From DATGQT01 sp033720695 (GTDB lineage Bacteria > Bacteroidota > Rhodothermia > Rhodothermales > Rubricoccaceae): a DNA stretch of 14,189 nucleotides. Below the pieces are notes generated by a model. It searched no databases. It worked only from the letters and a program-made list of their open reading frames with translations, and had not been told where the DNA came from. Below, one piece after another: positions 1 to 5,526 of the stretch. The position numbers and the translations under genes were made by a program. Position 1 is the first letter of the stretch. Every line of letters begins with the position of its first letter. The stretch is taken from the NCBI GenBank assembly GCA_033720695.1, contig JAWWCA010000088.1:1-14189 (forward strand), in the 5' to 3' direction.

Positions 1-1255
1 AGGTGAGGCAGTCGGCGCTGTACGAGGTCATCGTGGGCGCGACGAGGTCGCCGTTGATGAGCAGCTTCGGCACGCTGATGCCCTGCTCGGTGCTGAGGGC
101 CTCGACGGTCGCCACCCGGTCGGCGAGGATGCGGGCGATGACCGGCTGGAGGCCGCCCTCGTCCTCGAGGCGGGCGCGGAGGGAGGCGCCGTCCAGCCCG
201 GCGTCCTCGCCGGCCGCCACGATCTGGTCGAGCGTCATGCCCCACACCGCCGGGTTCTGTCGCTCGAAGAGGGCGTCCATCATCTCGAAGAACCGGCCCT
301 GCTCCTCGGCGATGTAGAGGGCGGCGACCTGGCCGAACGAGTTCTCGCGGAGGGGGAACGGCTGGAAGTAGAACCGGGCGTTGTCGCCCTGCTCCTCGAT
401 CACGCCGTGGAGGACCTCGCCGAGGTCCTTGCAGTGCGGGCAGTTCGGGTCGAAGATCTCGACCACCTCGACGGTCGCGTCAGCGCTGCCGAGGTAGGGG
501 CCGTCGGTGAACTCGCTGAACGCGGCGACGTCCTGAAACTCGGTGTCGTAGGTGCACTGCGTCGCCGGGTCGGCCACCTCGATGGCGGGCGGCGCCTCGG
601 CGCGGTCCGGTGTCGCCGGCTCCTCCACGGCTGCGGCCGTGTCCTCGGGCGCCTCCCGCTGCTGCGCCACGACGACGTCGGCCACGAGGAGGACGGCGAA
701 GACGACGGCGACGAGGGCGTACGGCTTGATGGCGAACGGGGCGGGCGGGCGGGCGGGCACGGGGGCGCCGCGGCGGAGGCGGGCGTGTTCCATCGCGTGG
801 AGGATCAGGAGGGCGGTGACCGTGGCGGCCGAGGTCATGCACAGGACGCAGAACGCCCCGATCACGGCCGACTGGAGGTAGACGAGGTAGAGGGTGTAGA
901 GAAAGCCGACGCCGACGGCGCCGAAGGAGGCCAGCCGCAGGCGGTCATTCCCGGTGGCGGCGTAGCCGAGGCGGAGCAGCGCCACGAGCCCGTAGAACAG
1001 CAGCCCCCAGACGATGTTGGAGACGCCGAGGAAGGTGGCGTAGACGCTGTTCGTGACCGTCTCGCACCCGGGCTCGGTCGCCATCGTCTCGGCGAGGCTC
1101 GTGACCGACACGTCCGCGAACCCGCTGCACCCGGCCGCGAACCCGTCCGACTTCTGGAGCCAGAGGTGCGTGACGACGAGGATGCCGAAGAGGGCGACGC
1201 CAAAGATGACGCGGGGGAGGATGCCGGCCGGGTGTCGGGGCGCGGTGCGGGCCAT
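1..1255 (-). CDS. VKOR-DsbA fusion disulfide oxidoreductase (partial, C-terminus off left edge)
   Basis: Inner-membrane enzyme predicted to make protein disulfide bonds and pass the electrons to quinone. About 418 residues are visible and the frame runs off the left edge. The N-terminal part is a vitamin K epoxide reductase domain: membrane segments lie near residues 15-33, 78-97, 109-127 and 133-152, with the loop cysteines C43 and C64 and the quinone-site pair CVLC (C136/C139). A fifth membrane segment (about 179-197) leads to a periplasmic thioredoxin/DsbA-like domain with the active site CPHC (C272/C275) and a probable cis-proline in SVPK (P396). In bacteria VKOR is a DsbB substitute and is often fused to its Trx partner, so one chain can act as both DsbA and DsbB. 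The ATG at 1255 starts just ahead of the first hydrophobic segment and sits 28 nt below a good -7 box. Antisense frames across this region are shadows. The family call is firm; the physiological substrates are unknown. Confidence 0.93.
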   Translation of the reverse strand, partial: MARTAPRHPAGILPRVIFGVALFGILVVTHLWLQKSDGFAAGCSGFADVSVTSLAETMATEPGCETVTNSVYATFLGVSNIVWGLLFYGLVALLRLGYAATGNDRLRLASFGAVGVGFLYTLYLVYLQSAVIGAFCVLCMTSAATVTALLILHAMEHARLRRGAPVPARPPAPFAIKPYALVAVVFAVLLVADVVVAQQREAPEDTAAAVEEPATPDRAEAPPAIEVADPATQCTYDTEFQDVAAFSEFTDGPYLGSADATVEVVEIFDPNCPHCKDLGEVLHGVIEEQGDNARFYFQPFPLRENSFGQVAALYIAEEQGRFFEMMDALFERQNPAVWGMTLDQIVAAGEDAGLDGASLRARLEDEGGLQPVIARILADRVATVEALSTEQGISVPKLLINGDLVAPTMTSYSADCLT

Positions 1256-1282
1256 CGGTGTTAAAGGAGGGTCGGGGGGCTC

Positions 1283-1311
1283 GAAAGATACGACGGGGGT
1301 TAGGCCTGCAA
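1283..1311 (-). promoter_or_regulatory. Probable promoter of the VKOR-DsbA gene
   Basis: Read on the minus strand, TTGCAG (1306-1311) is followed after 15 nt by TATCTTTC (1283-1290). The latter matches 7 of 8 positions of the Bacteroidota -7 box TAnnTTTG. It lies about 28-35 nt above the ATG at 1255, leaving a short leader. The -35 spacing is shorter than ideal, so the -7 element carries most of the support. Confidence 0.45.
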
Positions 1312-1501
1312 CGGCCAAGGTCAATCGCTCGTGCCCACCACGGGACGGAGAACTCGTCCAGATCCCCACCGGCGATGCGGGCTCCCACGAGAGGGGGCCG
1401 CGGTTGTCTTGGAACGATCGGGGCCCTCGCAGGCGCAGCGAGGCCGCCCGGCCCAGCGCGCACGCACAGGCCGAGTCGGCCGCGCGGATTTCTGCCCGAC
1501 A

Positions 1502-1517
1502 TGCTGTATTTTTAGCA
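1502..1517 (+). promoter_or_regulatory. BlaI-type operator-like site overlapping a -7 box
   Basis: TGCTGTATTTTTAGCA is a 16-nt imperfect inverted repeat with arms TGCT...AGCA. It matches the perfect palindrome at 12365-12380 in 12 of 16 positions, with the same length and spacing. It contains TATTTTTA (1507-1514), a 7/8 match to TAnnTTTG, and lies 25 nt above the ATG at 1543. It is therefore placed where a bound repressor would block transcription of that gene. No convincing -35 box is visible. Regulation by the BlaI-like protein of this window is inference. Confidence 0.4.
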
Positions 1518-1542
1518 CACCACACCTTCCCTTACCGCTCCC

Positions 1543-2085
1543 ATGCTGCACCGCGTTATCGTCCTCCTGTGCACGATCCTGTTCGTGCTCCCCACCTCGG
1601 CACAGGACGTCCCCACTCCTGATCCGGCGGACGTCGCCTCGCCCGAGGCTCTCGTGACGGCGGCCTACGAGTCGCTCGCCCGCGCGCCGGGCGCGCCGTT
1701 CCAGTGGGACCGCTTCCGCTCGCTCTTCCTCCCTCAGGCGACTCTCGTCCCCAACACGGAGCAGACCGGCGGCACCTTCCGCGTGCTCTCGCCCGAGGAC
1801 TTCATCGCGTGGATCGAGGGCTTCTACGAGGCGAACGCCCCCATCGGGAGCCCACAGGACCGGGGCTTCGCCGAGGAGGCCGTCCACAACGAGGTCCACC
1901 GCTATGGCGACATCGCGCAGGTGTTCAGCACCTACCAGAAGCGCTTCTGGGACGACGAGCAGATCCTCGGCCGCGGCATCAACAGCTTCCAGCTCGTCCA
2001 CCACGAGGACCGTTGGTGGATCGCCTCGATCGCGTGGGACGAGGAGAACGGCGCCGGCCCGATCCCAGACGCCTACCTCAACTGA
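1543..2085 (+). CDS. Secreted NTF2/SnoaL-like hypothetical protein
   Basis: 180-residue protein with a clear signal peptide (residues 1 to about 20, hydrophobic VIVLLCTILFVL, then a TSAQ cleavage site), so it should act in the periplasm or be a secreted protein. The mature part resembles NTF2-like/SnoaL-like small folds: an N-terminal helix (ASPEALVTAAYESLAR), a WDRFRSLFLPQA helix turn, and C-terminal strands ending in VHHEDRWWIASIAWD. That pattern is common in DUF-type nuclear-transport-factor-like proteins, where a conical pocket may bind a ligand or be catalytic. No catalytic set is identifiable. It is the only plus-strand gene and converges on the carboxylase gene with an 18-nt gap. A candidate operator/-7 box lies directly upstream. 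Coding status is well supported; the fold call is moderate and the function unknown. Confidence 0.8.
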   Translation: MLHRVIVLLCTILFVLPTSAQDVPTPDPADVASPEALVTAAYESLARAPGAPFQWDRFRSLFLPQATLVPNTEQTGGTFRVLSPEDFIAWIEGFYEANAPIGSPQDRGFAEEAVHNEVHRYGDIAQVFSTYQKRFWDDEQILGRGINSFQLVHHEDRWWIASIAWDEENGAGPIPDAYLN

Positions 2086-2103
2086 GGGCTGAGCCGGGCG
2101 GCG

Positions 2104-3801
2104 CTAGGTCTGGATCACGCCCGGGTTGAAGCGGGGGATCTCGGGGTTGTGATCCGCCAGCTCGATGCCGGTCGAGATCCACTGCCGCGTGCGAACGGGG
2201 TCGATGATCTCGTCCACCCAGAGGCGGGCGGCGGCGTAGTACGGACTCATCTGCTCCTCGTAGCGCGCCTCGATCTCGTGCAGCATCGCCTGCTGATCGT
2301 CCTCGGAGAGCTCCATCCCCTGTTTCTTCAGCTTGGCCGTCTGGATCTGGAGCAGCGTCTTGGCCGCCTGGCTCCCCCCCATCACGGCGATCTGCGCCGT
2401 GGGCCAGGCGAAGATGAGGCGGGGGTCGTAGGCCTTCCCGCAGAGGGCGTAGTTCCCCGCCCCGAACGAGTTGCCGATGATGAAGGTGAGCTTGGGGACG
2501 ACCGAGTTGGCGACGGCGTTGACGAGCTTCGCGCCGTCCTTGATGATGCCGCCCTGCTCGGCGCGCGTGCCTACCATGAAGCCGGTCACGTCCTGGAAGA
2601 ACAGGAGCGGGATCCGCTTCTGGTTGCAGTTCATGATGAACCGCGCCGCCTTGTCGGCGGAGTCGGAGTAGATCACGCCGCCCACCTGCATCTCGGGCGC
2701 CTTGCCCTGGGGGCTCCGCGCGCGCACCACCTGCCGCTGGCTCGCCACGATGCCGACGCTCCAGCCGTCGACGCGGGCGTAGCCGGTGAGGAGGGTCTGC
2801 CCGTAGCCCGCCTTGTACTCCGTCCACGAGTCGGCGTCGACGACGCGGGCGAGCACCTCGCGCATGTCGTAGGGCTGCGTGTGGCTGTCGGGGAGGAGGC
2901 CGTAGAGGTCCTCGGCCGGGAACGCCGGCGCCACGGGCGCGGCCCGGTCGAAGCCGGCGCGCTCGAACGGCCCCAGCTTGCCGACGAGGTCGCGGATCGT
3001 GGCGAGGCAGGTCTCGTCGTCGGGCATCCTGTAGTCCGTGACGCCGGAGATCTCGGAGTGCGTGGTGGCACCACCGAGCGTCTCCTTGTCGGTGTCCTCC
3101 CCGATGGCGGCCTTGACGAGGAAGGGCCCGGCGAGGAACACGCTGCCCGTCCCGTCCACGATGAGGGCCTCGTCCGACATGATGGGGAGGTAGGCCCCGC
3201 CGGCGACGCAGCTCCCCATGATGGCGGCGATCTGGGGGACGCCGAGGGCGCTCAGCCGAGCGTTGTTGCGGAAGATGCGGCCGAAGTGCTCCTTGTCGGG
3301 GAAGATCTCGTCCTGCATGGGCAGGAAGACGCCGGCCGAGTCCACGAGGTAGACGATGGGGACGCGGTTCTCGAGGGCGATCTCCTGGGCCCGAAGGTTC
3401 TTCTTGGCCGTGATGGGGAACCACGCCCCCGCCTTCACGGTGGCGTCGTTGGCGACGATGAGGCAGAGGCGGCCCTGGATGTGGCCCAGTCCCATGACGG
3501 TCCCCGCCGCCGGGCATCCCCCCTCCTCCTCGTACATCCCGCGCCCGGCGAACAGGCCGAGCTCCATGAAGTCCGTCCCCTCGTCCACGAGGGCGGCGAC
3601 GCGCTCGCGGGCCGTGAGCTTGCCGCGCGCGTGCTCCCGCTCGACGTACCGCTGACCGCCCCCCTGGCGCACGACGGCGGCTCGGGTGCGGAGATCGTCG
3701 AGGAGTCGGTCGATGTAGGCGCGGCGGGCTTCGTAGGCGGCGGTCTCGTCGAGGGGCCTGCCGAGCGGGAACGCCGGGGCGTCGGGGGTCACTTCTGCCA
3801 T
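2104..3801 (-). CDS. Acyl-CoA carboxylase carboxyltransferase (beta) subunit, methylcrotonyl-CoA type
   Basis: 565 residues, the usual length for beta subunits of biotin-dependent acyl-CoA carboxylases (methylcrotonyl-, propionyl-, geranyl-CoA). This cytosolic subunit transfers the carboxyl group from carboxybiotin to the acyl-CoA. Two crotonase-fold carboxyltransferase halves are visible. The N half has VDSAGVFLP and the oxyanion motif GSCVAGGAYLP (G196-P206), then the LGGATTHSEISGVTDY stretch. The C half has TGFMVGTRAEQGGIIKDGA and GNSFGAGNYALCGK (from G443). The GATTH and SFGAGNYAL stretches resemble the MCC-type group more than PccB, so leucine or branched-acid catabolism is likely, but substrate cannot be fixed from sequence. 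The biotin carboxylase and biotin-carrier (alpha) partner is not in this window. ATG at 3801 is preferred to an in-frame GTG at 3840, which lies above the likely -10 box. Confidence 0.93.
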   Translation of the reverse strand: MAEVTPDAPAFPLGRPLDETAAYEARRAYIDRLLDDLRTRAAVVRQGGGQRYVEREHARGKLTARERVAALVDEGTDFMELGLFAGRGMYEEEGGCPAAGTVMGLGHIQGRLCLIVANDATVKAGAWFPITAKKNLRAQEIALENRVPIVYLVDSAGVFLPMQDEIFPDKEHFGRIFRNNARLSALGVPQIAAIMGSCVAGGAYLPIMSDEALIVDGTGSVFLAGPFLVKAAIGEDTDKETLGGATTHSEISGVTDYRMPDDETCLATIRDLVGKLGPFERAGFDRAAPVAPAFPAEDLYGLLPDSHTQPYDMREVLARVVDADSWTEYKAGYGQTLLTGYARVDGWSVGIVASQRQVVRARSPQGKAPEMQVGGVIYSDSADKAARFIMNCNQKRIPLLFFQDVTGFMVGTRAEQGGIIKDGAKLVNAVANSVVPKLTFIIGNSFGAGNYALCGKAYDPRLIFAWPTAQIAVMGGSQAAKTLLQIQTAKLKKQGMELSEDDQQAMLHEIEARYEEQMSPYYAAARLWVDEIIDPVRTRQWISTGIELADHNPEIPRFNPGVIQT

Positions 3802-3829
3802 CGGGACGGGAGCATAGATGGGACGGCGG

Positions 3830-3862
3830 AAGGTACCCACGGCCGCCGCCGGCCGGCCGCAA
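3830..3862 (-). promoter_or_regulatory. Possible promoter of the carboxyltransferase gene
   Basis: On the minus strand TACCTT (3830-3835), the same -10 sequence as at the blaI-like promoter, lies 28 nt above the ATG at 3801. TTGCGG (3857-3862) precedes it after 21 nt. The spacing is long for a sigma70 site, so support is weak. It is immediately downstream of the terminator hairpin of the previous gene, as expected for a new transcription unit. Confidence 0.25.
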
Positions 3863-3867
3863 CGCGA

Positions 3868-3897
3868 CGCGCCCGGCCTCGCGGGAGGCCGGGCGCG
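3868..3897 (-). terminator. Strong hairpin after the first small CsbD-like gene
   Basis: A perfect 13-bp stem (3868-3880 with 3885-3897) encloses the 4-nt loop GCGG, 22 nt past the stop of the gene ending at 3920. There is no good U-tract on the minus strand (TCGCGTTGC follows), so it may end transcription imperfectly or protect the 3' end of the mRNA. Confidence 0.55.
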
Positions 3898-3919
3898 CCG
3901 GGAGAAACCGGGCGGCAGC

Positions 3920-4114
3920 TTACATCACCGCGACGATCTTGCGGCGGATCTCGGGGCGCGGCTCCCCGGTCTTGTGGTGGATCAGCGTCACCATCTGGCG
4001 GAGACTCCCGCGCGTCTTCTTCATGTTGCCATCCTTGAAGTCGACGTCGCTCCAGAGGTCCTTAATGCGGTCGCGGAGCCGTCGCCAGTCCTGGTTCATC
4101 TTCTTGGTCGCCAT
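3920..4114 (-). CDS. Small CsbD-like stress protein, paralogue 1
   Basis: 64-residue, very basic, soluble protein. It aligns over its length with the neighbouring 65-residue protein: shared W10, an I-K-x-x-W pair, then a core of the form KK-x-RG-x-L-x-QMV-x-LIH-x-KTGE. This is the layout of CsbD/YjbJ-like proteins (NWKQLKGKIKEQWG ... RDQLVGKIQEKTG), small abundant proteins induced by general stress whose molecular role is unknown. The ATG at 4114 gives the CsbD-like start (MATKKMNQDW); the same frame stays open upstream to 4546 but that part overlaps the sister gene out of frame and is not protein-like. A TACAAT -10-like sequence inside an inverted repeat (4156-4170) lies about 45 nt above the start. 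Coding status is well supported by the paralogue; the family assignment is moderate. Confidence 0.8.
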   Translation of the reverse strand: MATKKMNQDWRRLRDRIKDLWSDVDFKDGNMKKTRGSLRQMVTLIHHKTGEPRPEIRRKIVAVM

Positions 4115-4155
4115 GTGCGGGGCGCTCCTCAGCGCGTAGGATCGTGTTGCTAACC

Positions 4156-4170
4156 ACCCATTGTATGGGT
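4156..4170. promoter_or_regulatory. Inverted repeat ACCCAT-TGT-ATGGGT upstream of paralogue 1
   Basis: Perfect 6-bp arms with a 3-nt spacer, 42 nt above the ATG at 4114. On the minus strand it contains TACAAT, a possible -10 box. ACCCAT also occurs once at the edge of the paralogue 2 promoter (4554-4559), so it could be a shared regulator site. It could also be chance. Confidence 0.3.
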
Positions 4171-4224
4171 TCGCGGCGCTCCCCGTTCCGCCCCCTGCAG
4201 GACCGGGCCCGTTGGAACGAGAAC

Positions 4225-4256
4225 GGCCCCCCCGCAGACCGAGCTGCCGGGGGGCC
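4225..4256 (-). terminator. Terminator-like hairpin after paralogue 2
   Basis: GGCCCCCC (4225-4232) pairs perfectly with GGGGGGCC (4249-4256). Inside, GCAG (4234-4237) pairs with CTGC (4244-4247), leaving a 6-nt loop. It starts 22 nt past the stop of the gene ending at 4279. The minus-strand tail GTTCTCGTTC is only modestly T-rich. Likely ends the unit before paralogue 1. Confidence 0.55.
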
Positions 4257-4278
4257 AAAGCGGGTGGCAAAGTGGGCG

Positions 4279-4476
4279 CTAAACGAGCGTCGCCATCTTG
4301 CGCATGATGAGGCCGCGATCCTCGCCGGTCTTCTCGTGGATGAGGTTGACCATCTGGCCGAGGTTGCCGCGTGCCTTCTTCAGTTCCTGCTCGTCGATCT
4401 CGCCCAGATCGCCCCAGACGGAGAGGATCTGCGCCTTCATGCGCTGCCAGTTCTGCTCCATTCGCTGCTTGCTCAT
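4279..4476 (-). CDS. Small CsbD-like stress protein, paralogue 2
   Basis: 65-residue soluble protein, MSKQRMEQNW at the start and LIHEKTGEDR near the C-terminus. It shares the core KK-ARGNLGQMVNLIHEKTGE with the downstream 64-residue paralogue, and the W-x2-(M/L)-(K/R) ... W pattern of CsbD-like general stress proteins. The ATG at 4476 (residue 11 of a slightly longer open frame) is chosen because it aligns with the paralogue's start and follows a good promoter at 4548-4576. The two genes are separated by 164 nt containing a terminator-like hairpin, so each probably has its own transcript. They most likely arose by tandem duplication. Function beyond a stress-type small protein is not known. 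Confidence 0.82.
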   Translation of the reverse strand: MSKQRMEQNWQRMKAQILSVWGDLGEIDEQELKKARGNLGQMVNLIHEKTGEDRGLIMRKMATLV

Positions 4477-4547
4477 CGTGCCTCGTGGTTGGGCCGGTCG
4501 CTCCACAGGGGAACACGATCGGCGGTCGGTTGGCCTGGACGATCAAA

Positions 4548-4576
4548 AAGATAACCCATCATTGCGCCCCTCCCAA
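4548..4576 (-). promoter_or_regulatory. Promoter of CsbD-like paralogue 2
   Basis: TTGGGA (4571-4576) - 17 nt - TATCTT (4548-4553) on the minus strand. The extended -7 octamer TATCTTTT matches TAnnTTTG in 7 of 8 positions. The implied start near 4541 leaves a leader of about 65 nt before the ATG at 4476. Confidence 0.5.
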
Positions 4577-4633
4577 GGGCTCCCTCCCTTCCTCACATTC
4601 GCAAAGGACCCGCGCCCTGGGGACCGGCGGTGC

Positions 4634-5341
4634 TCACGCCTCCCCTCGGTCGGCGATGAGGCGCAGGAGCTTCCGCTTCGCGACGGGCAGCACGGTCTCC
4701 TCGACCGGGAACGGCACGTCGGTGTCGAGGCGGAAGGTGGCGGGAGCGGGGAGGTCGGGGAACGCGGCGACGAGGGCCTCCTTCCACGCGCTCGGCGGGG
4801 CGAGCGGCGGGACGTCGGCCGCGACCGTCTTCGTCCGCAGCGAGCGGTAGCGCCCGCTCTCGTCGGCGAGGACGGAGACCGCGTAGCGGAGCGCGAGGAA
4901 CTGCCCCCCCGCGGTGCCGTCCGGGACGAGGAGGTACCCCTCCTGCTGGTACGTCGGCAGGAGCCCGACCGCGGCCAGGGCGGCGTGCTCGTCCACGAAC
5001 TCGAACAGCGTGCGCCCCTCCTCGAGGACATCGGTCAGGAGGGGGAGCGCCCACCGGGCGAGGTCCTCGGCGAGCAGCGGGAGGTCATCGTCCTCGGGAT
5101 CTCGCACGAGGGACCCGGTCTCCCAGTCGATCCCGGTCACGCGTCCGGGGCGGGCGTCCCGGAGCTGATCGACCCCGTCGAGGAAGGCCTTGAGAGCGCG
5201 GCGGAGGCGGATGAGCTCCCCGAGGTGGGGGTAGACACGGCTGCGGACGAAGGCCTGGCGGGCTTCCTGCAGCCCGGCGAGGATCCGGTAGCGCGCGGCC
5301 TCCTCGTCGGAGGCGGCGGCGAAGTGGTGCAGGGTCAGCAT
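4634..5341 (-). CDS. Hypothetical cytosolic protein, family not recognised
   Basis: 235 residues from the ATG at 5341 (MLTLHHFAAASDEEAARYRI). The frame remains open to a GTG at 5425, but the extra 28 residues are not compelling. No signal peptide, membrane span, cysteine pair or known catalytic motif is seen. The first third is helical and rich in Arg and Leu (LQEARQAFVRSRVYPHLGELIRLRRALKAFL kind of pattern), the middle is acidic (DPEDDDLPLLAEDLARWALPLL), and the end is mixed alpha/beta with a Lys/Arg-rich tail (AKRKLLRLIADR). Codon usage and GC are like the neighbours, so it is a real gene. It lies 185 nt below the ABC exporter gene on the same strand and could be the last gene of that operon or independent. 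No function is proposed. Confidence 0.75.
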   Translation of the reverse strand: MLTLHHFAAASDEEAARYRILAGLQEARQAFVRSRVYPHLGELIRLRRALKAFLDGVDQLRDARPGRVTGIDWETGSLVRDPEDDDLPLLAEDLARWALPLLTDVLEEGRTLFEFVDEHAALAAVGLLPTYQQEGYLLVPDGTAGGQFLALRYAVSVLADESGRYRSLRTKTVAADVPPLAPPSAWKEALVAAFPDLPAPATFRLDTDVPFPVEETVLPVAKRKLLRLIADRGEA

Positions 5342-5526
5342 GGACGTTCTCGCTAGGGGGACGAACGGGAACGCGGCGTGGCGGGTCGTAACCGCGATAC
5401 CCTTAAGCTCGGACTCCTTCACCAAATCTGCAAATCTCCTGCCGCCGGTCCGTCCCCGGCCTGCGCTCAGCCGTCACGGAACGCGCGCGAACGGGTGCAC
5501 CGGCCAAATCTGGGTCTCCCCCCTCC
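5342..5526. other. Intergenic gap with three AGATTTG copies
   Basis: Gap between the ABC exporter and the hypothetical gene. On the minus strand AGATTTG occurs three times (5505-5511, 5431-5437, 5423-5429), the last two one base apart. They may be TTTG-type -33 elements or a regulator site, but no matching -7 box is clear. No terminator hairpin with a T-tract was found. Confidence 0.25.

Noticed and set aside
407..1264. Plus-strand open frame over the VKOR-DsbA gene
   Set aside because: Composition is an antisense artefact; the minus frame has all VKOR and CPHC cysteines.
1424..1443. CCTCGC ... GCGAGG inverted repeat in the 1256-1542 gap
   Set aside because: Only 6 bp with a 7-nt loop, far from both starts and without T-tract; expected by chance in this GC content.
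2149..4038. Plus-strand open frame of 629 codons over the carboxyltransferase
   Set aside because: Antisense shadow of a gene with conserved carboxyltransferase motifs on the minus strand.
4115..4546. Upstream extension of the paralogue 1 frame to 208 residues
   Set aside because: The extension overlaps paralogue 2 out of frame, is Arg/Gly/Pro-rich, and crosses a terminator-like hairpin; the paralogue alignment begins at the ATG at 4114.
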